DNA of 64,000 nucleotides from Sepioteuthis lessoniana (Eukaryota; Mollusca; Cephalopoda; Myopsida; Loliginidae): positions 61,840,702 to 61,904,701 of the forward strand of contig OY757904.1 of NCBI GenBank assembly GCA_963585895.1, read 5' to 3'. The first letter of the stretch is position 1. Each line of letters begins with the position of its first letter. Below are positions 43,215 to 53,989 of this stretch, in pieces. Under the pieces are notes generated by a model. That model saw nothing but the letters and a program-made list of their open reading frames with translations. It did no database searches and had not been told where the DNA came from. A program made the position numbers and the translations under genes.

Positions 43215-43371
43215 AATTTCACCCAGTCGCTTGGGGCTGTAGAATATACTGTTTTTTTTTATCCTAGACCAGTTGCCATCGCCCAGTCGGCTGAGGATGT
43301 AGAAAACATGGTCTACATCTGGAAATAATATCAAATCATCTGATAGTGAAGCTCCAGCCTTAAAAATTTGG
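43215..43371 (+). mobile_element. Family A head fragments, duplicated start
   Basis: CCCAGTCGCTTGGGGCTGTAGAATATACTG is followed 50 bp later by a second start GCCCAGTCGGCTGAGGATGTAG, then ATCAAATCATCTGATAGTGAAGCTCCAGCC. It breaks off into an RLE-LINE copy. Confidence 0.65.
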
Positions 43372-43816
43372 GTACTTATCCCTCTTTTCGGATTCTTTCA
43401 ATTTTACTCTGTGGTCCACTGGGACAGTAAACCACGCAATTCTGCAAGTTCTCTTTTTTGTGATTTTTATTAGATCTGGTCATCTGTCCGAGATAATGTG
43501 ATCCGTTTGTATCTCAAAATCGCAGGGCGTTTGTGTGTCTCATTCTTTAGGACAGAATCTGCTTTGTGCATATACGATTTGTTCGTATGGTCAAATTTAA
43601 ATATCTTGCACAATTCCCCGTCGATCACCCTGTCGTGCTTAGTCTAATATTCTTTTTGTGCGAATTTGCTGCATTCGCTTATTATGTGAATGATCGTTTC
43701 TCTATCACCACACAACCTACATCTGCTATTTTGTTGCGTTTTATCTATTCTCGTTTAGATATGGTTGGTCCTTATGGCATTGTTTTGTGCTGCTATTAGA
43801 AAAGATTCGGTTAATC
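43372..43816 (-). mobile_element. RLE-type LINE with knuckle, minus strand
   Basis: The minus strand encodes CRLCGDRETIIHIISEC at about 43722-43669, a CX2CX7HX4C knuckle with all four ligands, then a decayed endonuclease region. Its 5' end faces (ATT)n and its 3' end is cut off at the family A fragment. Confidence 0.85.
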
Positions 43817-43845
43817 ATTATTATTTTCATTATCATTATTTTACT

Positions 43846-44222
43846 CTTTTGAGAGTTTTTCAAACCATCGTTAGCAGATTTTTTTTTTTACTGGAGTGAC
43901 AGTAAGCGTCCTCAAGTCTTTAGGATTCTTCTCGGTACTCAGGCCAATTTTACTAATGTTTCTTTGTCCTTTGATTTTCAAGTCTTCCAGTCCCTTTACA
44001 ATACTCTTTGGAGATTGTTCCAAGGGCACCATTTCTAATTGTTATTACCATCCTTTCATGTTCCATTGTTTTTCAGTTCTCCAGAAATATCTCGCTATTT
44101 ATCTTTCTTCCCGATTTCTTTTAATTTTACTATGGTCTGCAGGGACAGCAAATGACACCATTTGAAAGTTGTTTTTTTTTTTTTGATTATCACTAGGTCT
44201 GGTCGTCTGGCCGTGCTTAGGT
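43846..44222 (-). mobile_element. RLE-type LINE 3' end, minus strand, next in tandem
   Basis: The minus strand starts ARRPDL (44214-44197), the endonuclease signature with its Asp intact, then the AVPADHSKIK, LWNMKG and LGTISKE blocks and 3' UTR. Its (TAA)n tail is at 43817-43845, immediately against the 5' truncated end of the previous copy. Confidence 0.85.
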
Positions 44223-44859
44223 GATACGTTATTATTTGTTATAGAAATTATTACCTCATTAAGACTTCAAAGGTATAAACGATTTGGGAGAGAATGTGAT
44301 CCACTTGGATTGTATCAATAAATGAGCTTTTTATATTCAGACGAACGGTACATACATTAAATATTCTCCTTTTGAGAAGAAAAGCCATAAAATTCCCTGA
44401 ATCTTTGAAATTCACCTCAATTATTCAAGTTGATCTCGGATTGTAAATATTGTTTTAACTGGCGAGTAATGATGATGATGATGAAGAAATCATAAAGAAA
44501 ATGAAAAATTGGCTAATATCTGGATCATGGCAGTGAATTAGGAATATAGTGGAATATAAACTCGATGATGGAATCCACTATTACTAGCAACCACAAGGAA
44601 TTTGGCGCGTATGTTGGATTAGCATGTCATTCATATCATCTCAAGAGACTGCAACTTTATGATGTCTTTGTCAGAAAAGTTAGTGAGAGAAAAGCTTAGT
44701 AAGCAGTAAGTGCTTATCATTAATCGTAAACCTCACACCCAAAGTTCCATTGTTCTTGTAAAAACCATATTCAAACTTATTAATCAAATTTTAGTCAGAT
44801 TTTTAACAGTCACCTTTAATCGACGGCGTAAAGGAAGGTAAGCCGTACAGAAAACCTGC
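44223..44859. other. Unassigned; (GAT)n at about 44469-44483
   Basis: No other feature seen. Confidence 0.4.
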
Positions 44860-45075
44860 GATCTTCGGAAACTAACACTACCATTCTATTAGCGAGAAAA
44901 TACCTAGGAATATCAAAATGGGATAATATTAAGCAAATAGAGATATCATAAGTAGAAAGAAGTGGACAAGCCAGTATTGAGGACTGTGTGGACCTAGAAT
45001 TTTAGAAACTCGAAGAATATATAAACATTTGCAAAGAGGGGTTGAATACAGCAACCAGTTATAGCATTAACAATA
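44860..45075 (+). mobile_element. RLE-type LINE, old mid-region fragment
   Basis: The ARKYLGISKWDNIKQIEI and GQASIEDCVD...KLEEYINICKEGLNTAT blocks match the region downstream of the RT and upstream of the knuckle, with an internal deletion between them. Confidence 0.6.
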
Positions 45076-45739
45076 AGAAAACAAGTCATAAATATGGTAG
45101 CTTCGAAAAATTTCTATGAGAAGTGACATGATCATTCAAGGGTTTTTTCAGACTATTCATCTAATTCCTTTTAGAATCAGTTCTATAATTTTGTAATGAG
45201 TCCTTATCTTTCCAAAAGGAGGTCAGAAAATTGATCTCGTTCTGTTTGTGTAAGATACAAGGAGCATTAATAACACGTTTTCAGGGACAAAATAATAGTT
45301 TTCATACATTCATCACCAAATTTATGAATTTTATTGGTCACCTTCAAAAATTCGCCTTGAGGAGTGAAAGTCCAATAGAAAACCTACGATCTTGATAAAT
45401 TTGCACAACCATCTCACTTGCTTGTACATACTTGTTTTAAATGAGTAATGTCAATTAATTGCTAACACTGTATACTTGACAATTGCACATTCTATATATT
45501 ACTAAAGAATTATTAAAGTTGAGAAATCGAAACAACTTCCTTTTGTGAACACACCTGTATCTCTCGTGTAAATACATGTCTTTAGTGACTGAACCACAGT
45601 TTGAAATATCTGCTCAGACATAACCTTTTGTAACTCGCTTTTACTTTTTATTTTTGAATACGCAACTCTGTTTCATTGTACATCGAAATTAAAAAGATAC
45701 TTTTTTTAATTAGCATTATTTACTAAAAATATTTAAGAA
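45076..45739. other. Mostly unassigned
   Basis: GAAAACCTACGATCTTGATAAA...CAACCATCTCACT (about 45379) partly repeats 44850 (GAAAACCTGCGATCTTCGGAAAC), suggesting a small local duplication. Nothing else. Confidence 0.35.
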
Positions 45740-46285
45740 GAAACAGAAAATTAACAATCAAAAAATCTAAGACGCTAAAATAGGAAGAAAAATAACGATA
45801 GGAATACTTCAATTGAAAAATTATGGAAATAGCACATAAGATGACCTGGTACATAAATAAATAAAGAGAGAAATATCAACTCTTTTGATAGAAGCATAGA
45901 ATATTAAAACAAATTATGGTAAACCAAAAATTAATAATGAGTTGCAGATCAGCAACTACACGTTATGTGTTGACTGTGAAAAACACGATAGCAACTAATG
46001 CAGTAATCTAATACACAAAAAATGCAAAAGTAAGGATAATTTGGAAGGAACATGGCACTCTGGAAATTGAGCAAGAGATTAAAATTTGACCACTCTGACT
46101 AATGGTCTATGAACAAAACCAAAATCTATCCAAGAAAATGAGGCGTACAGAATTTGCTGGAACACTCAATCTCTTGTAGACGATCAAACCTAGTCTTAAT
46201 TAAAAAAAAAAGATCCTCTCTTCTAATTGAATTGGCTGTTCTTTCGGGCCATAGAGTGAAAATAAAAGAAAGCGATTGCATTATT
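45740..46285 (+). mobile_element. RLE-type LINE, old copy with decayed knuckle
   Basis: The KKKQKINNQKI, LLIEA, then CVDCEKHDSN-like knuckle region (45968-46003) and ELAVLSGHRVKIKES block follow RLE-LINE order with many stops. It runs into a family A tail at 46286. Confidence 0.6.
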
Positions 46286-46288
46286 CAT

Positions 46289-46780
46289 CGGTTAGTGCTT
46301 TATGGGATATCAAACCTTATGGATTATTTAATGCCAAATCCTGTTTTTACACACACACATACCCACACACACGCGCTTATATCTATCTATCTATCTATCT
46401 GATTTGTAAGCGAAACGTTTGTAGGTAACGATGTTTGAACGAGTTGTAGGAGCTCATTTGTTTGTACACAGTTAAATAGTTACAAGTATTCTTTTCACTT
46501 CCATTCAATATCAATTATTTGTTTGTATACAGTTAAATGGTTTTCTTTATTACTATCTAAAACTAATAATTCTATTAATCAAGTATTCATATCTGATTTG
46601 CACACAGCTGTATGGTTTCAAATAACTAATCATAATAATCCCTAGTAAATGATTGAACAGTTTTATATTATCCATTGATGGGACAATGACAGGAACAACC
46701 AATCTTGGTCAGAGTGGACCTGGGAGTAATGGGAATGAAGGGATACTATTTATCTTTCTTTTTGCTTTCTTTTAATTCTA
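46289..46780 (-). mobile_element. Family A copy
   Basis: GGTTAGTGCTTTATGGGATATCAAACC...GATTATTTAATGCCAAATCC tail, (CACA)n and (ATCT)n at about 46349-46400, body units, and a short head GTCAGAGTGGACCTGGGAGTAATGG at about 46709-46733. Confidence 0.8.
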
Positions 46781-46801
46781 CTACGTGGAATATCATCATC
46801 A

Positions 46802-48514
46802 TCATATCGCACTGGTAGCACGGATATCCCTGACCCTCTCTCGCCACTCCTCCCTATCGTTCATCGCCCTAGGTAGGTCTTCAGGACAACATCCCGTATC
46901 CTCACATAGCTGCTGAATGTACGTTCGTGCTGGTTGTCCTGCTTTTGCACGGCCATGTGTGGGGATCCATAAGAGTACATCTCTTATGAGTTCATCTCTG
47001 CTTCTCCAGCAGTGTCCTGCATGTCTGGTTCGTCTAACTTGAATAGTTTTCGTGATAGGGGGCAGGTGGCCGTACAGTTGGTGTCTTGTGGGGTGTTGCT
47101 GCCAAGACTTGTTCAGGATTGCACGCAGCATTCTTATATAATTGCCATCTAGCTTCTTCTCCAGCCGTTTTGTTAGCGTCCATGTAGTGCATCCATATAG
47201 CAGTATCGATGTGACCGCTGGCTGGAAGAAACTGCGTTTCATTTTATCGGTTAGGTCTGATTTCCATATAATCGATAGCCTATTGATAGCTGTCCATGCT
47301 TTCGTTAACCTCGTTTCGATGTCCTTTTCGGTTGATTCGACGCTGCTTCCTAGGTACGTGAATTTGTCTACTAGTTTAAGAGGGGTTCCTTCTAGAGTGG
47401 AGATGTCCCCCGTTTGGTTATAGCACATATATTCCGTTTTGTGTGCATTAACATAGAGGCCTATGCTTGCTGCTGCTCGTTCCAAACTATGCAGAAGTGT
47501 TTCGGCTTGGTCAGGTGTATTTGCCAGTATGGCTATGTCATCGGCGTAGTCGGCGTCGGTAATTGTTGTTGCGGGGTACCTTCTGCTTCTTTTCTTCGTC
47601 AGTTCGAAGCCATTCTCTTTGATTTTGTCAATCGCTGTTCTAAGTACGTAGTCTAGACAAATGATAAAGAGGTACGGGGCCAGCGCGTCCCCTTGTAGTA
47701 CTCCTGCTACAATGTCAAAGTATTCTGTGTCTCCATCCGGTGATCGTACTTTTACTTTAGTGTTTCTATAGAGAATCGTTATTGCCGCTACGGTTTCTTT
47801 AGGTATGCCGTACGCTAGTAGGATTTGTTCCATCTTTCCTCTGTGAATGGAATCGAAAGCCTTGGTAAAGTCGACAAATATTAATGTCGCTTGTAGGTTC
47901 TTTGCCCGTACACCTTCAAGGATTCTGCGGATGGTTAATATTTGTGAGGTCATTGATCTATTTCTTCGGAAGCCATTTTGGTTTTTTCTAAGTATGTTTT
48001 CGATTTTGGGTTCTATTCGGTTTCGTAGTAGAGCATTGTAGATTTTGGCAGCTATGGATGTAAGTGTTATGCCTCGGTAGTTTTTGGCTAATCCGAGGTC
48101 CCCCTTTTTAGGGAAGGGGAGTATGCATCCCTTCATCCATCTATCTATCGGATTTTGATTGTATACTGCGTTGCAGTGGCGGAGCAGTATGTCGTCGAAT
48201 TGTCTGGTCTTCCATACTTCCGGGGGAATTTCGTCCAGCCCTGCAGCTTTCCTATTTTTAATTTTTCTGAGAACCGAGTCGAGTTCTTCTTGTGTGAACG
48301 GTCCTAGTTTAATGTCTAATTGTTTGCTAATTATTCTGGTGATTGGTTCATGCGTTATTTTTGGTGGGTTTCCAAGTAAGTTTTCGAAGTGCTGTTTCCA
48401 CAGTTTTATTCTTTCATGTTGGTTTGCTGCTTTAAGTTTTGCTTTGGCTGTGTTCTTTCTTCTGCTCACTTCGTTTATTGTTTGCCGGGCTATTCTAGAT
48501 TGTCTATCTACCAC
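46802..48514 (-). CDS. Reverse transcriptase part of RTE-like LINE
   Basis: An open frame of 570 codons. RT blocks in order: PKKGDLGLAKNYRGITLTS (about 135-153), DFTKAFDS with the first catalytic Asp (215-222), GVLQGDALAPYLF (271-283), the DADYADD box (320-326), NAHKTEYM (356-363) and FTYLGSSV. The C-terminal part carries the conserved RRTRHAGHCWRS and RPARTYIQQLC-like segments shared by all copies here. The three catalytic Asp are present, so the domain looks intact. The first Met is not a true start: the linker to the endonuclease continues upstream in another frame, so the original product was one long ORF. The encoded enzyme would copy its own RNA at a nicked target. Confidence 0.92.
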   Translation of the reverse strand: MVDRQSRIARQTINEVSRRKNTAKAKLKAANQHERIKLWKQHFENLLGNPPKITHEPITRIISKQLDIKLGPFTQEELDSVLRKIKNRKAAGLDEIPPEVWKTRQFDDILLRHCNAVYNQNPIDRWMKGCILPFPKKGDLGLAKNYRGITLTSIAAKIYNALLRNRIEPKIENILRKNQNGFRRNRSMTSQILTIRRILEGVRAKNLQATLIFVDFTKAFDSIHRGKMEQILLAYGIPKETVAAITILYRNTKVKVRSPDGDTEYFDIVAGVLQGDALAPYLFIICLDYVLRTAIDKIKENGFELTKKRSRRYPATTITDADYADDIAILANTPDQAETLLHSLERAAASIGLYVNAHKTEYMCYNQTGDISTLEGTPLKLVDKFTYLGSSVESTEKDIETRLTKAWTAINRLSIIWKSDLTDKMKRSFFQPAVTSILLYGCTTWTLTKRLEKKLDGNYIRMLRAILNKSWQQHPTRHQLYGHLPPITKTIQVRRTRHAGHCWRSRDELIRDVLLWIPTHGRAKAGQPARTYIQQLCEDTGCCPEDLPRAMNDREEWRERVRDIRATSAI

Positions 48515-48685
48515 CGAGTCTCTAATCTTATCTATCTGATTTTGAATGTATTCTGTCTGTTCCTTTATATATATGCCTGCTAATTGATATTGTGCCAGTT
48601 TTTAGTTTTAAGGCATTTGTGTTTGTTGGGGTTTTTCGATAGTTTTTGGAGGCTGTTTTCACTCGTGCACGTTTTTCTCTTACCG

Positions 48686-49831
48686 CTAAAGTTTCCCATG
48701 GGACTCTATATTTAGTTTTAATTTTTGTTGGAATGTATTTTGCTGCTGCCTAAAGGTGTGCATTGACAAAATTTTCATATTCGTCGTTTGGTGTACTTTT
48801 TCCGTCTTTTCTTGTAGTGTTTCGAATCTGTTTCTTAATTCCAATTCGTATTTATCTCTTATATCTTTGTTGTTCAATAGGGCCCAGTCATAGTGTTTGG
48901 TGGTCGCTGTTCGTTTGGCGTTTTTTCGTAGGCTTAACCGTATTTTCGCCGTGACTATTCGGTGATCGGTGGACACACCCTCAAAAGAGGAGTATGCCTC
49001 GCAATTCAATGCACTATTTTTCCATTTCTTGTTTATAAGGACGTAGTCTATCTGAGCTTTAGTATTGTTTGCGTACGTGTATGTCCATAGTTTGCCCTCT
49101 CTTTTTTGGTAGTTTGTATTAAGGCATGCTAATCTATTTTCTATTATGAAATCTGTTAGATGTTGCCCATTCCTATTTGACGTGTTGTGGAGGCTGTATT
49201 TGTTGTTTCCGTTTTTCCCGATTTGGGCATTCATGTCTCCGCCAATGACTAACATGTTGTGTTTCGAGATGCTACGCACTAATGAGGATAGCTCATCGTA
49301 GAAGGTGACTAGTTCAGTTTCTTCACTAACATTGGTGGGGCTGTAGCATGAGATGATTGTTGCTCTGGGGTTTCCGTTAAATGTAGCTGCCATCATTCTA
49401 GGTTGTATTTTCTCAACGCTATTAAGCGTTTTTAATGCTCTAGGTCCTATAAGTAATCCTACCCCTCCTACTGCGGCGTTGACAGAGTTTTTCCATGCGG
49501 ATACAGTGGCAAGCGACCAGCCATTGCCAGTTTCGTGATATTTGATATCTTCGGTGTGCGTGTATCTGTGTTCTTGTATGCATATTATGTCTATCTTATG
49601 TTCTTCGGCCGATGCGATTAGCTCTGGGAGTTGTCCTATTCTATTTAAGGTTCTTACGTTAAATGTGGCTATTTGTAGTGTTTGCTTGCATTTTAGTAGT
49701 TTTGATTGTTTGAGCTCTGTAGCTGATTTTTCAAACACTGAAGCCAGGGCTCCAACCTCAGCAGGACGCGCCCCTTTTTTACCCGCGCGAAGAGCGATGT
49801 GGTTTGTGTATGTGGTTTGAGTGTGGGTCAT
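48686..49831 (-). CDS. APE-type endonuclease part of RTE-like LINE
   Basis: An open frame of 381 codons, starting at ATG 49831. It is an exonuclease-endonuclease-phosphatase fold: ATFNVRTL (Asn58), CIQEHRY (Glu87), SCYSPTN (161-167), GGDMNAQIG (Asp199, Asn201), AQIDYVLIN (Asp262) and STDHRIV (Asp289, His290). All expected catalytic positions are present, so this domain appears functional. The last codons (...NIESHGKL-stop) arise from a frameshift; the original reading continues in another frame into the RT. The role in the family is nicking of the target DNA that primes reverse transcription. Confidence 0.92.
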   Translation of the reverse strand: MTHTQTTYTNHIALRAGKKGARPAEVGALASVFEKSATELKQSKLLKCKQTLQIATFNVRTLNRIGQLPELIASAEEHKIDIICIQEHRYTHTEDIKYHETGNGWSLATVSAWKNSVNAAVGGVGLLIGPRALKTLNSVEKIQPRMMAATFNGNPRATIISCYSPTNVSEETELVTFYDELSSLVRSISKHNMLVIGGDMNAQIGKNGNNKYSLHNTSNRNGQHLTDFIIENRLACLNTNYQKREGKLWTYTYANNTKAQIDYVLINKKWKNSALNCEAYSSFEGVSTDHRIVTAKIRLSLRKNAKRTATTKHYDWALLNNKDIRDKYELELRNRFETLQEKTEKVHQTTNMKILSMHTFRQQQNTFQQKLKLNIESHGKL

Positions 49832-50040
49832 GGTTATCTTTCGATGGCTGTTTTATTCTCTTCTATAGAAGCCACTCTTATAGAGGAGCAGCAGTAGTTC
49901 ACCGATCGATAAAGTCCCTGAGCATAAAGTCGTCAAACTCACGTCCAGGACCCGTTTAGGTATTGAGTTTGGTCGTCCATGGGTTTATTCAAATACCTTT
50001 ACGTACATCATGCTGCTTCCCATGTGTACGCAAAAAAAAG

Positions 50041-50469
50041 GGGGGGTAATTTTGGTTTAAGTTTTCTTAAGTTTTAACTTAGTTAAAATCCAAGATTAAG
50101 GTACTTTCGTATGACTTTCACTGGTACTGACTTTTGCTTATTTATTTATTTTTTTTTTTGCTGTATTGGGATTTTTCCTAGGCTTTTTTTTTATACTACA
50201 GTTGGGAACCTAGCAGGCTTCAGGAATTATAGAGCTTAAAAAAAAAAAATTTTTTTTTTCCTTTCTCTTGGGGGGGGGGGGCTGTGGTAGCATTAGGTGT
50301 TTTAGGCTTTTTCTTTTTCTTTTTCTTCTAAACTACTGTTAGGGCTTTCTTTACGGATTTTTAAATTATGAATCAATTAAAGGACTCGAGAATTTTTTTT
50401 ATAAAGAGCAAAGAAGGATTAATCATAATACCCAGTAACGGTATTAGTAATATAAGAATAAATAACAAA
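50041..50469. other. Homopolymer-rich flank upstream of the LINE
   Basis: Contains A-runs, T-runs, an A(n)T(n) palindrome at about 50237-50260 and a run of about 12 G at about 50270-50281. It may be old LINE 5' UTR or independent low-complexity DNA; the boundary cannot be set. Confidence 0.4.
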
Positions 50470-51205
50470 TACCCAAAAGCAAATATGGAAATATGTGAAA
50501 ACTGGTGATACGCAACAGAAGAATAAGTGTAGGCAATGTGACTGCCGAGACGAAACAGTTCATCATATAATAACCAAATGCAGCAAACTGGCACAAAAGG
50601 AGTACAACACGCACTACAGGTTGGGAAAGGTGATCCACAGGGAATTGTGCAAGAGATTAGAATTTAATTATACTGCTAAATGATATTATATGCGTAAATA
50701 AGAATTCTTTCTCAAGAATTAGACGCTTAACATTCTCTGAAATTTTGAGATACAAACAGATCACCAGACCATCGTCTATAAATTATCAAGTAGAAAAGAA
50801 CTTTCTATCAAATGGATTATTCAGCTGTTACAGTGAGAAAAATAAAATAAAGAAAAGAAAAGAGAACTTGCTGTTTAATAGATTTTGTCGACTTGGCCAA
50901 CCACAGAGTGAAAATCAAAGAGAACGAAAAGAGAAATAAGTACTTGGATAGAGCTACATAACAAAGAAAGCTGAAGAACAGGAGAGTGATGGTGATACCG
51001 ATTGTAATTGGTGTACTTGGAACGCTCCTCAAAAGCTTGGAAAGGGGAAGAGTTGGAAAACAGACGACGAGCTGAGATCATCCAAACTACAGTATTGTTA
51101 AGATCGACCGTAATACTAAGAAGAGTCCTTGAGGCCTAAGTAGACTTTTTATCACCCCGAATCCGGTTAAAGACCACCAACTTATGCTGGTGTGACGAAC
51201 TCGTA
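50470..51205 (+). mobile_element. RLE-type LINE 3' portion with intact knuckle
   Basis: CRQCDCRDETVHHIITKC at 50528-50581 is a CX2CX8HX4C knuckle, followed by AQKEYNTHYRLGKVIHRELCKRLEF. The endonuclease part is damaged. A C-terminal decay and 3' UTR follow, ending in AATGATAAT repeats. Confidence 0.88.
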
Positions 51206-51237
51206 AGAAGTAGTATAATGATAATAATAATAATAAT

Positions 51238-51708
51238 GCACAACCCAACACCTGTCTTAGAAAATGACGCGCATAAACTCCTATGGGACTTTAACATACA
51301 AACGGATCACCTAATCCCAGCCAGAAGACCAGGCCTTATAATAATCAACAACAAAAAAAGAGAATTTGCAAAATTGTCGACTTTGCTGTCCCGGCGGAAC
51401 ACAGAATAAATCTGAAGAAAAGTGAAATGAAGGAAAAGTACCTCGACCTTGCTAGAGAATTGAAAAAGCTGTGGAACATGAAAGTAATGATTGTGCCAAT
51501 TGTAATTGGTGCGTTAGGCACAATAACTAAAGGATTATTAAAAGGCCTGGAGGACTTGGGTTGGCGGATGGGTAGAGACTATCCAAACGACAGCATTGCT
51601 AAGAACGGTCAGAATCCTGAGACGAGTCCTGGAGACTTGAGGAGACTTGCTGTCACTCAAACTCCATTAAAAATTCATCAGCTAACACTGATGTGAAAAA
51701 CTCTAAAG
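51238..51708 (+). mobile_element. RLE-type LINE 3' end behind (ATA)n
   Basis: (ATA)n at about 51218-51237, then HNPTPVLENDAHKLLWDFNIQTDHL, PARRPGLIIIN (the Asp of RPD is replaced by Gly), VDFAVPAEH and a readable C-terminal block EKYLDLARELKKLWNMKVMI. 3' UTR ends near 51708. Confidence 0.88.
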
Positions 51709-52035
51709 GAGTAAATAGTAGTTGTAGTAGTTGTAGTAGAATATACAAGAAGAAATTGAAACTCTCTCGATCACGACATTGCTAGAGTCTGTGATGATAC
51801 TGAAACTATTGTTAAAAATTTGATCTTGTCAGTCCGGATGCTACGATTATATTTATCATTTTATCTAAACACGAATATACATTAAATACATTTATATTAA
51901 CTGATTAAAACAATCAGAAAACATACAAGCCAAAAGTAAGCAATACTATAACAAGCATAAATGCATAGGAATATCCACAGGAAAATGTGTGACTCCTTCA
52001 TAATTTTTTTCAAAAGGAGAACCGAGCTTTTGAAC
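51709..52035. other. Unassigned; short (GTAGTT)n at about 51717-51740
   Basis: No recognised element. Confidence 0.4.
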
Positions 52036-52250
52036 TGAGAACGAGAAAAGTAATGATATTCATAAAACCTAAGATCCCAGAGATGACGTCATTTGACTTT
52101 TTGTTAATAAAAAGCGAAGGAAAAGTTGACTCATCAACATTGGAAGCTGCCTTGACTCAGTTATCAAAAGGACTTGAGAATTACTTTTATCTCAAATCGC
52201 TCACTGTTCCTTGCTGTTGTAAAAATAATGACTTGTGGGAATTGTGATAA
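52036..52250 (+). mobile_element. RLE-type LINE, mid-region shred
   Basis: ATCCCAGAGATGACGTCATTTGAC aligns with the HPRDDVD codons at 30.56 kb, and KVDSSTLEAALTQLSKGLENY matches the EDSVDAS-QRLEDY region. The 64-codon frame is a relic. Confidence 0.6.
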
Positions 52251-52332
52251 AAAGACACTAAAAATAAGATGAAGGAAACATCTATCTATTATCGTTATTT
52301 CTATTGACAATACTAATAATAATAATAATACA

Positions 52333-52920
52333 ATGAAGAATAGCTAGTGTAAGATATATGGGGATAAATTAATGCAACAAACTGCCGCAAAAAGAATACA
52401 GGAATTCAAACGAATACGCATGATTGGGCAGGAAAGACAATCTGCTGGGATTTGTGCAAGAGATTAAAATCTAACCATCCTTACAAATCGTATATGCACA
52501 ATACAGCATCTGCTGTAAAAACTGAGACGCTTAAAATTCTCTGGAATATTAACATACAAACGGATCCTCGAATCTCAACCAGAAGACTAAACCTAGTGTT
52601 GATAAACAAGAAAAGAACTTTTACGCTTGTGAATTTTGCTATCCCAACTAACCACAGAATGAAAGTGAAGGAAGATGAAAAGCTATACAAATACGTAGGC
52701 TTTGAAAGAGAACTGAACAAATTTTGGCATATGAAGGTGACGGTGATACCAATTGTAGTTGGAGCTACTCGAGCCGCCCCAAAAATCTGAAAAAGAAACT
52801 GGAGGAACTGAAATTTAGAGGAAGAATTAGAACCATCCAGATTTCATCGATACTAAAAATTTGCTGGGATAATTAGGAGAATCCTAGATACCTGAGGACG
52901 TTTACCGTAACTTAGACTTA
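52333..52920 (+). mobile_element. RLE-type LINE 3' portion behind (AAT)n
   Basis: (AAT)n at 52311-52331, decayed knuckle, ICARD-like RELCKRLKSN, YMHNTASAVKTETLKILWNINIQTD, TRRLNLVLINKK, NFAIPTNHRMKVKED and ELNKFWHMKVTVIPIVVGATR. The frame 52452-52790 spans much of it. 3' UTR ends at about 52920. Confidence 0.82.
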
Positions 52921-53339
52921 GGAGTAAAATAATGATGATAGACGGCTATGTTGAGCGAGATATGAAGCAATCAGCCCAATAATAAGCAAATTAACACGGA
53001 AAGAGTAAAACAAAGCTGAAGAGACAAGAGATAATGATATGACGTGGTCTATATAGAGAAAAAAATTATAAAAATGTAATCCTAGTAGAAAGAGAGATTT
53101 ATGGACAAGCAAAGTTAACAATATAACTTTTCGGTTCTAATGAACTATCATCGGGTCTGTGAGGGATTATATTAATGATGTCAGAACCGAAACGCTATAG
53201 TGTTGACTTTGTTTCTCAATAAAGCTCGTCTTCTACTTTTATTACCTTTTATCAATCTTCTCTATATATTATCGGATTACACTCCATTATTTACTTCCAT
53301 ACTATGGTCTATGCAAGCAGCCTAAGTTTGAGCAATAAG
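52921..53339. other. Unassigned
   Basis: No family similarity was recognised. Confidence 0.4.
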
Positions 53340-53945
53340 GTAGTGACCAGAGCGTGTCTTCGAAAATGAGACGCGAAACATTCTCTGGAATTTAGAGATA
53401 AAAACATATAACCCAATCCTATCAAGAAGACGACATGATTAGAACATATAATGACGTGAATTTCGTCTTTCCAACTGACTACAAAGTGAAGAAAAAGGAA
53501 ATGGCAAAATTTGACAAATAGTTGGACTTCACAAGTGTACAAAAGAACGAAAGAACATGAAGATGTCAGTGATACCAATGACAGACAAGAATCACAAACA
53601 ATCTAGTTAGATAGATAGATAGATGGATAGACACTGAACAAATTAGATTATATTGGTGATGACAGGCTAAGATTAGCCATGCAATTGTCAAAGATTAGTA
53701 AATATAATGAATTGACTGTGAGAGAAAAGATGTGACAGTAACTATGTTGATATAAACGATCTCAAACATAGATAGATAGATAGATAGATAGATAGAAAAA
53801 CGGTTTGAGAGATTTGGAGATCCGTAGAAGGAATGAAGCTGTCCAGACCACGGTACAACTGAGATCATCTAGAATATTTGGCAGAGCCAAAGAGAAATGA
53901 TGAGATTTGCTATCACTTAGGATCGACTGAAGGGTAACAGGAAGT
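53340..53945 (+). mobile_element. RLE-type LINE 3' end split by a GATA-flanked insert
   Basis: The left part (53340-53585) holds ENETRNILWN, FVFPTDYKVKKKEM and MSVIPMTD-like blocks. The right part (53800-53945) resumes with the EDLEIRRRNEAVQT-like segment and 3' UTR. Confidence 0.7.
53586..53800. repeat. Insert bounded by (TAGA)n / (GATA)n
   Basis: (TAGA)n at about 53606-53630 and (GATA)n at about 53768-53798 bracket about 140 bp of unidentified sequence inside an RLE-LINE copy. Confidence 0.6.
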
Positions 53946-53989
53946 CTTGGCAAAAAACTAGCGAATAATAGTTATAATCTCGATAATAA

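Larger units (their letters stand above)
46790..50040 (-). mobile_element. RTE-like non-LTR retrotransposon, nearly complete (~3.25 kb)
   Basis: Minus-strand element with an APE-type endonuclease (48686-49831) upstream of a reverse transcriptase (46802-48514). It has a very short 3' UTR and a (GAT)n tail at about 46793-46805. The order, ~3.2 kb length and microsatellite tail fit the RTE clade; the reverse transcriptase is also of the type often annotated in animals as 'craniofacial development protein 2-like'. About two small frameshifts in the linker (48514-48690) separate the two frames. Sequence up to about 50040 is probably 5' UTR. No target duplication was identified. Confidence 0.9.

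Noticed and set aside
47142-49820. Plus-strand frames over the RTE-like LINE (up to 126 codons)
   Set aside because: Antisense shadows of the LINE ORFs.
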